The notes under the pieces: model-generated | What the model saw: the letters and a program-made list of their open reading frames with translations, nothing else | Told to the model about the DNA's origin: nothing | Database searches by the model: none | Part shown: positions 1 to 10,705 of the stretch, piece after piece | How positions within the stretch are numbered: position 1 is the first letter of the stretch | Layout of the letters: every line of letters starts with the position of its first letter | NCBI GenBank assembly: GCA_027886175.1 | Contig: JAJNNQ010000026.1 | Location: 14,627,501 to 14,691,500, forward strand | Origin: Phylloscopus collybita | Taxonomy: Eukaryota > Chordata > Aves > Passeriformes > Phylloscopidae | Direction: 5' to 3' | DNA length: 64,000 nt | Made by a program: the position numbers and the translations under genes

Positions 1-2667
1 TCGTTGCTAATGGAGAAAAAAAATTAGAAAAATGGTCTGGAGGAGACTTCTAAGGAGGAGGCCTTTCTTCTCAAAATTTGGGCATGAAAGGGGTGATCCT
101 ATGGAAGGTAAATAATTTTTGAAGCAGCTTTCATAAAATGCATTTTCAGTATCTATCTAGATCAACCCTGGATGAAAATGAAAGAAAATCAAAAGTAGCA
201 TTCTAAGAACTCAGTCACAGCTGCTGTAAAGTTATTTTTAGGTTAAGTTCTCTAAGTTGCAGAGACAAAACAGAGTCAAAGAAAATTTTGGCTGACAAAG
301 AAAAGAAATAAGATTTGTTAATGCTCCTAAGTCCAGCCATTGTGATAAATGAACATTTTCTTTCCCTTATGCTGAAAAATACCACTTGTTGGTATTTGTT
401 TTGCATATACTTATGTATTCAAAATGCTTCAGTATTTTACAAGAATTAATGACAGTTTTTAGAGGGTCAGGCCATTATTTAAAAAAAAAAAATAGTCAAT
501 GAGATGGAAATGCTCTGCCCCTACTGTCAGCTTCTGTGCTGTGTGTGGCCCCAGAGTGCAGAGTGCAGCAAGCCATCACTAATCCTGCAGACTGATACAG
601 CCCCGTCAGCTCCTTCAGGAGCCACACTGAGGATTTGAACCAACCACTTTAACACCTGATTTTGTTTGATGTGGCATCCTACAGAGAATATCAGTCTGCT
701 CTTTTGTTGTGTTAAACCCTGACCACAGCTTAGTGGCTGGGACTGCTTTCTAAACCACTGTTTACACAATTTTAGTCCATCTCCTGGCCACCCTCCTACT
801 TCTTCTTAGCACACCAAGTCTCTTTCTGAGGTACCATGGGGGCACACCAGTTCCTTCCCATGGCAGGAATATCTCATTGCTGCTGTGTACAGAGTCAGAC
901 AGGATCACTTTTTAGCGTGCTCTGTTTGACTAGAAGTTACACTTAGGTGTGAAATAGCTTTCTTTAGTAAAACTACCAACAGCTGAAAAAGTAGATTGAT
1001 TTTTAAGTATTAATGTTTCTTAGTACCTGGAAGTTTGGACAGTTTATGCTCATGCTTTGCAACTTTTAGTTATATTTTCTGGTATCTCCAAAAGAAATAT
1101 ATCAACTGTATTTTAGAGGAGACAGTAAAGTTTATTTTTATTTTTATTTTTATTTCATGAAAATTATATGACTATCAAAAGAGACAGAATTTGTTTTAGA
1201 GCCTAGAAATGTTAGCTATTTCACTAAGCTTGTTTTTATGGGGCAGTATTGAAAACTCTGTTCATTTTTAGTATTGTGTTGTCCTAGAGGCAAAGAAATA
1301 AGAAATCTACCTCAGCCCTTCTTTTCATAGACAATAATACAAGGCCAGGTCTCTGTGGAGTGTGTTTTCTTTGATTTGTAACAGACTAACAGAAAGCTGT
1401 GAGGAAAATAAAAACACGACCGTGCAAATTTGGCCAGAAAAGTTTCCAAAACAACAAAAAAAAAAGTACTAAATTCAGTGATTTCATATGATGGCAATAA
1501 AGTTTAGGGATTTTTGTAAATCTTAGCAGTGAATGCAATCTTTCTTTCACTCCAGGAAAGCTGTAAAAGCAGCTCCCATCACAGATTACTTTGCTGAAAA
1601 ATTAGACTTGTGACAACAAGTTCATTATACAAAAGGTGTTTACTAACCATAGGAGTGATTTAAGAGAAAGTGTTTTCCTTTTTGTACTGAAACCCATGAT
1701 TTTGACACCCAAGTCAATCCCAGTGTCCCATAGTGACACTCAGACACAGTGAGAAACAGGCTTAGGGATGAACCCCTCATTCACAATATGCAATGGTTTG
1801 GTCACCCCAAAGCCTAAGTCGAGGCACCTTCCTGGTAGAGCACTCACTCCATGGGTATTGACTGTGTTCTCCCTACAGGACAGTAAAGGCCCCTCAGGTT
1901 TGGACAGCAGCTGTGTGGCTGAAATCTCGATGGACAATTTTCTCCCTGAAGCTCCTTTCTACTGTTGAGCTTGTGTGAAAAGTGTGTTCTTCAGTAAGGT
2001 TTTATCTACAGCTCACACCTCAGGCTGAGATCAGGTCTAGCCCAGCATCACAGGAAAGGAGACAAATTGTGGGCAATGTGGCTTAACTCAAATATAACTG
2101 TATTAAAGCAATTGCCATGTCATGGGGAGTAAAGGACAGCAGCCTTGAATCAATCAGTGAAGTCCTTTTGAACTGATATCAAAAGAAGGATTAAACATTT
2201 TCTCTCTGCTGAGTGGACCCTTAAGAGACTTTTGCTGAATTTGTGTTCATGTATAGCTCACTAAAAGATTTAATTTCTCCTCTGGGGAAATACCTGCACT
2301 GGATTTCAGGAGAAAAAAATCCCAAATTTCCCAAAAAATCAACCTGTCAATCAGCAGTTACCTCCAGTGTATGTCTTATTTCTCCTTGATAATGGAAGAA
2401 TTGTGGTGTGCTTTTCTCTCAATGTCCTTTATTGCAGGCAGTTCAGGCTAATCCAAGTATAACTCTGGTTTTCTAATAATAGCTCCTTCTGGGTAGCTGG
2501 ATGCATACAGAGCTTCTTTTTGAATGTCTAATTGCCATTTCCCCCCCCTAATTTAGCTAAATATATGATTAGGCATAACTTCTAACTGTAACAAGCTGAT
2601 TACTAAACTCAGGCAAACCAAGAACATAAAATCTTATTGTTTCATTCCATACTTCAAAATCAGTAAA

Positions 2668-2706
2668 TTTCTTTTTTTTTTTTTTCCCTTTTTTTTTTTT
2701 TTTTTT
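2668..2706. repeat. T-rich homopolymer tract (T14-CCC-T18)
   Basis: A pyrimidine-only stretch made of two T runs split by CCC. It has no transposon body next to it that I can recognise, so it may be a decayed poly(A) tail of a minus-strand insertion or simple slippage. Confidence 0.9.
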
Positions 2707-5242
2707 ATTTTCTGTCTATCAGTGGCTGAGAGACAAGTTTAAGTTAGCATGACCAAGATCTGGCCCTGATCTGTAAATAGCAGAAAGTGTAGTACACGTA
2801 CATATTTTTTTTCCTCTTTGGCCTGCTGACAGTTTGTCTTTTGTCATCTGCAAATTTAATGAGTATCTAATGAATACATAAACTTGGATCCAAACTATGA
2901 GTACCCCAGAAGGAAATTTAAACTACAGCAAGCACTAGGATCTGAGGAGAGATAATTACTTTTAAGACCTGTCTCTCATGGTAAAACTGATGTTTCTGCT
3001 CTATTTCTGTTAACCAAGAAATTTTGGTAACAGAGATATTACAAAAATAATTCCTTAAATACAAACACTATTTGGCTACTGCCAATTTATTTGTAAATCT
3101 GAACACCTGTATTGCCAAGAGTTTTTTCCATACAGTGGTAAATATGTGCCTCCAACAAGACTTCAGTTTGGGTTATGGTCCTTGAAGACACTGTTTACTT
3201 TCAGGTCAATAGGAGCAGTGATGCTAAGCCATAATGATGCTTCATTATCAGCTAGCCTCACCATTAGCACGTTGCTATTGTATTTGTGTATGCATGTATC
3301 CACTCATATATCTTTCAAAACCTGACACATCACCATTCCACCTTTAATTGTTATGAATGATTTGAGAGAGAATCTAGTTGGAGAATAAGAGCAAGAGTGG
3401 AAAAAAATAAATTCTCTCACACTACCATGTTGTTTTCTCCTCTGCAGGTTTGTTTTTTGGTTGTTTTAGCTTTTTGTTTGTTTTTCTTCTTTTGTTTGAT
3501 TTTACTACATTGAATTTCTTGAATTATATTCCTGAAAATTAACCAAAAAAATTTAGTGACATAAATAAGTGCATTCTCCTGATTCATCTGAGTTTGTTAG
3601 AGGAGAACACTCTAAAAGTATTTTTGTCAGTTTTCTTCTAATTGCATTGATCTGGGGTTTCTTTAAAAATATTCAACAAAAAAGCTCTCTTAATCAGGAG
3701 AACAATAAAACAATATGTGACCTTTTACTCAGCAATCATGCTTTTCATAGTCAACAATCAATCCAGAATATTTTGCTTACCAGTATGTGTGATAGGTATG
3801 AATAACTAGGTGGGATGATAAATTATATGTAAGAAAGCCACTGTTTCTCATGGGAAAGATTTTCTAAAACATTCTAATCCTCTATGACCCTGTTCAGTTC
3901 CAATGCCCTCTTCATCTCCAGAATTAGTATTCTTGCTTCACTGTCAGATGTTGTGTACGTTTACAAGTGTGTTCCACTAGGTTTGTTTTATCACAGACTA
4001 CCTTTTACAGTCCTCTCTGTTGTGAAGCCCTATAAGCTCCCCACAGTTTTTCCCCCACACTGTGCTGCTCGAGGAGGTTTTATTGTCAGTCAGATCCCTT
4101 TCTGACTGCTTTCTGCTGCCAAACAATAGTGCTGAAAATTGCATTTCAGATGTCCACCTTCTCTTTTTTCCTTTCTGGGAGAACAGTAAAATATAATATT
4201 AAAATCTGTGAATGCCTGAAACTGTTATTTATATGGGTTTTTTCAGTCTTTTGCAGAAACACCTGTTTCTATATATGGGTCACTTTTCAGCATTTCCCAA
4301 GTTAAATGACAGTAAATATTGAACTGGAAAGTTGTTTGGTCCCATTTTTTCATTTCTAGATCTAGTTTTGATTTTGGCAATTTTTCACTCTGGTGTTCCC
4401 ACATTACTTCCAAGGCATGACAAGGGAGGCCTCTTATATATGACATCTCATCTTTGCCTTTGAAAAGAATGTGTGCTGTAGAAGTATCTTGCTCTCATAT
4501 ATACCATTTTTGCATTCACAAGTTTTAACATTACCATTCTTTTTAGGTCTTACAAGTCGTTTTCTTTGTCTCCTCTTTTACTACTCTTGTGTTCATTGAT
4601 GCAATTAGAAAGAATAACTCCCATATCTTTGGAATTTGGAATTACAGAGGGAAATGAAAGTGATTGGATGCCAGGCACAGGAAAAAAAAAGGCCAACCCC
4701 CTGTGCTAAACACAGAAGTTCTACAGTTACCCTCTAAAAGTTATTCTTTCTCAAGGTCCACTTTCAGTTAATCATTGAAAGTCTGCACTAGATTTTATAG
4801 AAGGTAAGGAGCAATAGATAATATTTTCAGTGGAAAGAAGTCCTGTGAGAAGTATGAAGGGACATACAATTTATAGTGTAGTTGTGGTGAAATTACTCAG
4901 GTAATTTTAATCTAAACCAGAATTATTTCTGAGAAAAAAATGAGGACACAATATATTAGTAGTAAGACTGGCTAGGTTTTTTTAAAGCATATCTATATTT
5001 TTCTAGATAAAATATTGAAGAGGTATGCAAAAGTAGAAGCCCTATTACAGTGGTACTGTATCATATGCTACTAAACTTCTGAAATCAGGATTTTCATTAC
5101 AGTTGCTTGTGCTATTATTTTGAGTGATTTATAATTCATTAGTAAAAATTCAGTGCAGTCTATAGGGTAACATACATCTTTCTAATCCAAAGAAAACATC
5201 TCTTCTAGTAGTTTGCTTTTATTGAGTTACAGGACCTATACC

Positions 5243-5264
5243 TTTTTTTTTTTTTTTTTTTTTT
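5243..5264. repeat. poly(T) run, T22
   Basis: An uninterrupted run of 22 T, likely length-polymorphic. The flanks show no recognisable retroposon. Confidence 0.9.
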
Positions 5265-5629
5265 ATATGGACACTGATGCTGATTGCTCTTGTTCTTTCT
5301 TTGGGACATAATATTTTTGTATTTAAAAGGAAAAAAAAGTCAGAACAGAAGAAGACAAAGAAAACACCACCTTCTAAAAACATCACCTCTATTTTCTTTC
5401 TTAGCTGATGTAGTAGCTGTCCCTTGAGTATTCTAGAAGACATTCTAAATCCCTCTAAAAGTGGAATATGAAATTTATTGTTATTTTAGGCAAACTAAAA
5501 CAATAGCTAAAAAGGAAAAAAAAAAAAAAAAAGGAGGAATAAAGCTCCCAACTCCCAATCAACTAACTAAACCCAAGAGCAGAGCAGAAGCAAACTTGTT
5601 AAGTGGAAATTAAATTTCTCTCTTACCAG

Positions 5630-5677
5630 AACCTCCAAATGAATCCACTCTGCTTGTTGCAAAACTCATGCAGGCAG
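5630..5677 (+). CDS. candidate internal coding exon (unidentified gene)
   Basis: This is a possible 48-bp exon. What is seen: a pyrimidine-rich acceptor (TTTCTCTCTTACCAG) ends at 5629 and a usable donor (CAG followed by GTGAAG) starts at 5678. The frame entered with two bases (phase 1) is open and reads PPNESTLLVAKLMQA, leaving one G at the 3' end (phase 1). The next exon-like block on the same strand, 8819-8888, begins with TA, so the split codon would be GTA (Val), and the joined peptide reads as one helix. Caveat: the same acceptor read on the minus strand is a GTAAGA donor, and a 129-bp minus-strand frame (5627-5755) is also open, so the strand is not certain. I do not recognise the protein. 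Confidence 0.27.
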
Positions 5678-8220
5678 GTGAAGACAGAAAATCTCCCCAT
5701 TGCCCTGATTTGGCAATTCGTTGAAGGGTTCTGCTGCTCCCATCTATCCTCCCATCTAAAACATGTTTGCATTTTGTTTGTGTGGAAACCAGGAGCTGCA
5801 GAGATGGAATGAAAGTCTGGGCCACCATCAATCCTTAAGACTGAATTGCAAGCACATTGTTGTGGGAGTGCCTGGACCAGACAACATGGTCCTTATTACT
5901 CCTGGATACAGTAATATAGATGCCACTTATAATGTGGAGATTTTATGAAATACATGAAAAAAGTCCCATCCGTCTGCTGTGAATAATTAGTGTTAAATTG
6001 TTAAATGTTTGTGAATAAAATATATGTGCAAATCTCTGCCATTCACCCTCTTAAAGAAGAAATCACTTGTATGACATTAGCAAGAGGTATTTGGTTCACT
6101 CTGCATGCCTATTACTAGAATGTCATTCAAAGCAGATGCATTTTGCATTGTAATCTGAGAGTAATTAGGCTCAGTAATGAATACAGAACAGTGTAACAGC
6201 TTTCTCTCATGGGCCCCATCAGCCATGGTGTTTTCTCTCAGCACAGCTGCCGTGAACACGAACAGAAAGGAATAATTCTTGTGATGTATCAGTCAAGCAT
6301 TTTCATTGCTATGAAGTCTCAAAGTCAATAACACATATTCTGAATTGGATTTAAATTCCAATACTGGGTTTATGCCAAATATTTTTTTTTAAATACAAAA
6401 CTTTAAAAATTGCGCTGCAGTTCATCAATTCTTGTTGCAATGAGCTACATGTTTATGTTTCTTGGGAACAGGAGTTCACAGAAGCAATGGAATTTAAAAT
6501 GGCAATTTTAAATGGCTTCATGGAAAGAAAAATCATTTTAGGTAGAACTAAAAATGATGAGTATGCATACTCTTAGCAGTGTAAAACTGCTAAGCTAACA
6601 GTAAACCTTGTTATCACAGCCCTGGTTTATGACAACATGACTGATGCAGCAAGAATAACATTTAGTTCTCATCTTTGTACAGTTTACACAGATTATGGTG
6701 TTGATGGCTATCAAAACACAACTTTCCTCTCCTATACTATAGCTTAAAAATATGTCATAAAAGACACACAAGGAACGTAGACATGTTTGTAACATTATGG
6801 GAATTCTGTATGCGCTATTTCATAATTATTTAGGAATAGTTCAAGCAGGTAGAGCTGTACGTAAGTAGAAGTGGAAAGCATGGTCTGGTTACAGGTGCTC
6901 TAAGAGTACATGAGGGACTTCACAGAGTCAAGTCCTTTGTGGGTGTGATGGTAAATGATGGCAAAATCATGGCAAAACTGAGTCAAAAGAATTTAAGCTC
7001 AAAGTATTTGTTGTTTGCCAATGAGTATTTTAAGAACATACACATTTTTTAGCAGTGAGAATAAAACTGTAATGTACTAATGATCTTAATGGTCTCAGAA
7101 GCATACAAGCTAAAGTCTCCTAGAAATACAACTTCTGCAATAGTTGCTGACATAGTCAAAAAGACCTGGTCTGTTGTAATGATTGAAATTCTTTAGTTGG
7201 GGTTGGACAAGAAAAAAAAAAAGGAACAAAAACTAACTGCACACTTTCTTAAACAAGAATTTTGTAGAAATTTCCTTTTTCATTTCATTTTCCATTCAGC
7301 TTGCATGTGTACCTTGTGACTCTACATTTCAGGAAATAAAGACAAAACCTTTGTTTATTGCACAAAAGTGTTTACAAGGATATCAAGTAACACACTGAAA
7401 TCAAGATGAAAATATCTTTACCACATCTCCTTGAACTACTGTAGTATTTCAGTTTCTTTTAATTTCCAGCTTTTATTTATGTTTGTTTTGCTGTTTTTTT
7501 TTATTAATATTAAATGTGAATTTCTCTCCTGCTGCATCAATTTCTCCTCCATTCTTAGTTTGACTTCTTTTTCTCTGCAGTCTGTTTAAATTCAAGTGGG
7601 ATTCATGCTATAATAGATCTCACACTGAAGTGATGCTCTGCACCATTTTTACTAAGTGATAGTGACAAGAATTACCTAGTGCCAATAACTTTTATTCTTA
7701 TTTACTTTATGATTGTTTCTCCAGCCAAGTAGCGTGAAGGAGCCCTCATGTAACAGAGACTGAGGCACAACGAATTGTTTTAAAATTGAATTCCAACATG
7801 TTTCAGTGTACCTTGGTCAATCTGCTGTCAGTGCTTGTCTTTTAGCACAAATCCTTCTTATATCCTTTCTCCTTCTTGGAGCCTCTTATGGTTATTTTTA
7901 ATTAAAGGTCACTTTGTATAATATTTCAAATGTTTTATTTATGGACGCTGTAAATCTGCATTTAACATATCCCCAATGTGAAACCCTTCCAGTATGAAAC
8001 TGTCTTGTCACAGTACTGAAATGTAAATGCAGCTTTTACTAGATTCAAGCTTAGCCATTGCAGTTCATTGTTCCTTAGTAACAAAAGAAGTTTGAAGAAA
8101 CTGCTTCATTTTTCAGTTGGTTCTATAATATAAAGATATTTTTTAACTTTAAAAGTCAAGATTTTTTTCAGTCTATCCTAGATATCCTTTTCTGTTTGTC
8201 TGCATTAGTGTTAGGGTCCA
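5678..8220. other. unique noncoding DNA
   Basis: No gene or named repeat is recognised. A segment at about 6080-6270 has the mixed, motif-rich look of conserved noncoding DNA, but I cannot test this. A strong acceptor-like site (pyrimidine tract ending CTGCAG near 7580) leads into a frame that stops after about 25 codons, with no donor. Confidence 0.6.
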
Positions 8221-8405
8221 GTAAATCATGGTTTTTATTCCTGGCTTGCTAGTGGTCTGTTGAAAGGCTTAGGGACAGCTATTTCACCACTTAGGTTTCC
8301 CTTTCTCAAAAGCAGAGCTAGTGCTGATTATCTCCTTCCTAGAGCACTCTGATATCTGCTGAAAAAAAGTGCTAAACAAATATGTGCTATTAGTAATAGC
8401 TATAT
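8221..8405 (+). mobile_element. ancient MIR/CORE-SINE-like remnant
   Basis: The order of short blocks matches the tRNA-derived CORE/MIR SINE layout as I remember it. A CTTAGGGACAGC-like block is followed by TTTCACCACTTAGGTTTCCC, a TTATCTCCTTCC block, and then GAGCACTCTGATATCTGCTG and AAAAGTGCTA near the 3' end. The copy is heavily diverged, as expected for a repeat that predates the mammal/sauropsid split. The alternative is an L3/CR1-like tail that shares the same 3' end. Confidence 0.45.
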
Positions 8406-8818
8406 AAAAGATACAAAGTTAAAAAAACCCCAAACCCTTAAAAAAAAATACTAGGTCTGCCTGTCATGACAGAAAACTTAAAGAGGATCTCATAAGGAAA
8501 GGTCTGCTTTATAGATAATGGAAAGATTGTCTAAATGAGAAGAAAAAGAAAGCCCATGAAACACAACAACTTGAGCTTAAAGACAGAGTCTGATGACTAG
8601 AACAAAATTCAAGGATGGTTTGCAATGCTTAAGTTGCTAGTAAGAAATTGTTTTCTTCTTCCACCACTATGGGAAGACAAACAGAAAATTTGATGACCAG
8701 TGTGTTGCAAGGGTACTCATGGAGGAACAAGACACAGCGGAGTAGTGTAATAGGTATATTTGTATTAGTCTACTGATTAAGTCTTTCATAATTCTCACTT
8801 CCTCACTATTCTTTGCAG

Positions 8819-8888
8819 TACAGGGATTGGAGAAGTTAGAGAAATTTGTTGTGAATATGCAGGAGGAATTAGCCCAAACAAGAGTTAG
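8819..8888 (+). CDS. candidate internal coding exon, coiled-coil-like (unidentified gene)
   Basis: This is the best exon-like block in the window, 70 bp long. A strong acceptor (pyrimidine-rich CTTCCTCACTATTCTTTGCAG) ends at 8818 and a consensus donor (TTAG then GTAAGT) starts at 8889. Of the three frames, one has an internal stop and one stops at the last codon. The phase-1 frame is fully open and reads QGLEKLEKFVVNM then QEELAQTRV, rich in Leu, Glu, Lys and Gln with heptad-like spacing, which suggests a helix or coiled coil. It accepts the G left by the 5630-5677 block to make a GTA codon and leaves two bases (AG, phase 2). No block further downstream is convincing as the next exon. I do not recognise the family. 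Chance remains possible, because a 23-codon open frame is not rare. Confidence 0.42.
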
Positions 8889-9260
8889 GTAAGTCTCCAG
8901 AACAGGGTGGCATTTGGAAGAAATCTTTGGAGTAACTCAGACGTGAAACTGTGAAGCATATGACAAAGCCTTGTAAACTGTAATTGTAAACAGTGCAATG
9001 CAATTTCTACTGTGCTAGAAGAGTAACTCCCATTACAAAAAAAAAGTCTGAGAACCACAGAGGGCAACCTGGTAATGACAGACCAGAAAGTCTGATGTCC
9101 ACCCTGGCAAGGTGAACACATCTAAAAGATATAATAAGTGCGCTAGTTCAGTCAGATAGTCTCACAGACTCCATCAAGTGCGTGAGTCAAGATTTTCATT
9201 TTCTGAAGCTAAATGAGTCTTTCCCTTGCTTTTCCATGTGCTCAATAGTCTTGTGCTGTT

Positions 9261-9528
9261 GGTGGGAAGGAGGGAGGGGTTGTGGGAAGAAAAGGTGTTT
9301 TTAAGGACTTATTTTACTTTTTATTATCCTCTTATGATTTTGTTGGTAATAAACTCACTCTCTAAGATGAGCCAGTTTTGCCATTGGAGTTTTTTCTCCC
9401 AGTCCTTATCTCAACTCATGAGCCCTTTGTTTAATTTTTTTTCCCTCTCCTTTGGCCAACTGTAGCAGGGGAGGGTGAATGAGTGGTGTCATGAGTTCCT
9501 GACATTTGGCCAGTATCAAACCATGACA
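9261..9528 (+). mobile_element. solo LTR 3' fragment (avian ERV)
   Basis: The order of blocks is that of the 3' part of an avian LTR family: a GGGAAGGAGGGAGGGG purine block, AAGGTGTTTTTAAGG, the poly(A) signal AATAAA at 9348-9353, then CCTTATCTCAACTCATGAGCC and a terminal ...CCATGACA. The 5' half is missing. The fragments at 55054-55390 (+) and 21057-21490 (-) look like the 5' half of the same family. No internal retroviral genes are present. Recognition is from memory of the family and the class is not assigned. Confidence 0.62.
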
Positions 9529-10199
9529 GTCATGCACATAACACTTTTTCTCATTTGCAATTCTTCAGGTTAATATTTGCTTATGTTTCTGGTCTTAGAA
9601 AATCCATTGCTTTGATTAAATAGTTTTCTGTAAGAGGAAATGCACTACTCACTTAAATCATCCTCAACATAAAGGAATGGAAGATGGAAAATTATAAAAT
9701 ACATGGGATTCTTGCATGAATAAAATAAGAAGCACTTTACATATGTTTATGGACAAAACATCATCTGGCAGGTAAGCCCCAAATGAGTCTTTATTTGCTC
9801 CACTCATGTAATGAGATGAGGAATTTGAAGGGAAAAAGTGAGAAAACCCAAGGGTTGAGCTAAAGATGGTTTTCTAACTGTAGGGGAGGGCGGGTGGGAA
9901 GGAAAAAAAAAAAAAAAAAACAAGTGGTGCAAATTTCACGTACCACCAGCCAACTAATGCCTAGCCAGCCTCTGAGCACTGGTTACTTGGGAAAAAATTC
10001 CCCTGGTTTTATTGCTGAGCATGATGTTTTATGATGAGGAATACCTCTCCTCTCAGAAGAAAAGAGATATTGCGTCAACTCTTCTGCCTGCATCCTCTCC
10101 CAGTCTCTTCCCCATCTCCAATCTACATGTGATGGCAGAGTGAGAAACAGAGTCTTGGAACTGTGCAAATAATGTTCAGCAGTGGCTAAAATGTTGTGT
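9529..10199. other. unique noncoding DNA
   Basis: No gene or named repeat is recognised. An A18 run sits at 9903-9920, preceded by a G-rich patch. A CAG/GTAAGC donor-like site at 9771-9776 has no convincing acceptor upstream. Confidence 0.6.
9903..9920. repeat. poly(A) run, A18
   Basis: An uninterrupted A run following a GGGAGGGCGGGTGGGAAGG purine patch. It could be a retroposon tail, but no body is recognised. Confidence 0.85.
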
Positions 10200-10312
10200 T
10201 ATCAACATTGTTTTGAGAATGGAATAGAATGGAATAAAATAAAATATTTCAGCGGGAAGGAACCCACAGCAATCCTGTAGTGCAACTGTCAACTCTTTGG
10301 TCACAGATCCAA
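10200..10312 (-). mobile_element. CR1-type LINE 3' tail fragment, antisense
   Basis: A GAATGGAATAGAATGGAATA repeat patch leads into ATATTTCAGCGGGAAGGAACC and GCAATCCTGTAGTGCAACTG. This resembles the antisense 3' end of avian CR1 elements, where a short ATTCTAT-type repeat borders the GGAAGGGACC block. It is short and diverged. Confidence 0.45.
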
Positions 10313-10489
10313 AACACAGAAACATATGGGTTGCTATGAGGAAAATTAACTCATCCCAGCAAGACCCAGTACAATATGAATAGAGTTTTAAGAGATGAAG
10401 AGTTTTTAAAACAGCTGAGGGAGAATTTGATAGAGGAGCATTCAGAAATGTAAGAGGGTACAATTATTCCCCTTTTGTCACAGCAACAG

Positions 10490-10705
10490 GCCATTGGAGC
10501 ATCAGATAAAATGGTCAGGCTGCAGGTATAAATCAAAGAAAAGGAAGAGCTTTTACACACAGCATGCAGGAAAAGTCTGGAACTCATCACCAGTGCTCCT
10601 GTGGAGGTTCGCTCTGTAAATGGGTTTGAAAAACTCTTAGGCAAATTTACAGAAGAAAAATCTATCAAGGGATATAAAACAGGATGCAGATGCAGCTTTT
10701 AACTG
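10490..10705 (+). mobile_element. CR1-like LINE 3' region fragment, sense
   Basis: The block order AAAGGAAGAGCTTTTACACAC, GTCTGGAACTCATCACC, AAATGGGTTTGAAAAACTC and GAAGAAAAATCTATCAAGGG fits the decayed end of an older CR1-like element. The fragments of the C-terminal frame give an FT...WNS-type spacing. The frames are broken and the subfamily is uncertain. The 105-codon minus-strand frame here is a shadow. Confidence 0.4.

Larger units (their letters stand above)
1..5629. other. unique A+T-rich noncoding DNA
   Basis: I recognise no gene or named repeat here. There are small simple-sequence patches: a (TTTTTA)n run near 1131-1155, a T-rich tract at 2668-2706 and T22 at 5243-5264. One good acceptor-like site lies at about 1554 (pyrimidine-rich, ending in CAG) and is followed by a short open frame that stops within 60 bases, so I do not call it an exon. 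The open frames of 60-78 codons on either strand have no recognisable protein motifs. Confidence 0.6.

Noticed and set aside
1554..1612. Short frame (KAVKAAPITDYFAEKLDL) after an acceptor-like site
   Set aside because: It stops after 18 codons with no donor and no upstream exon; the resemblance to a PCNA-binding motif is too weak.
10351..10668. 105-codon frame, minus strand
   Set aside because: Antisense shadow of a CR1-like fragment.
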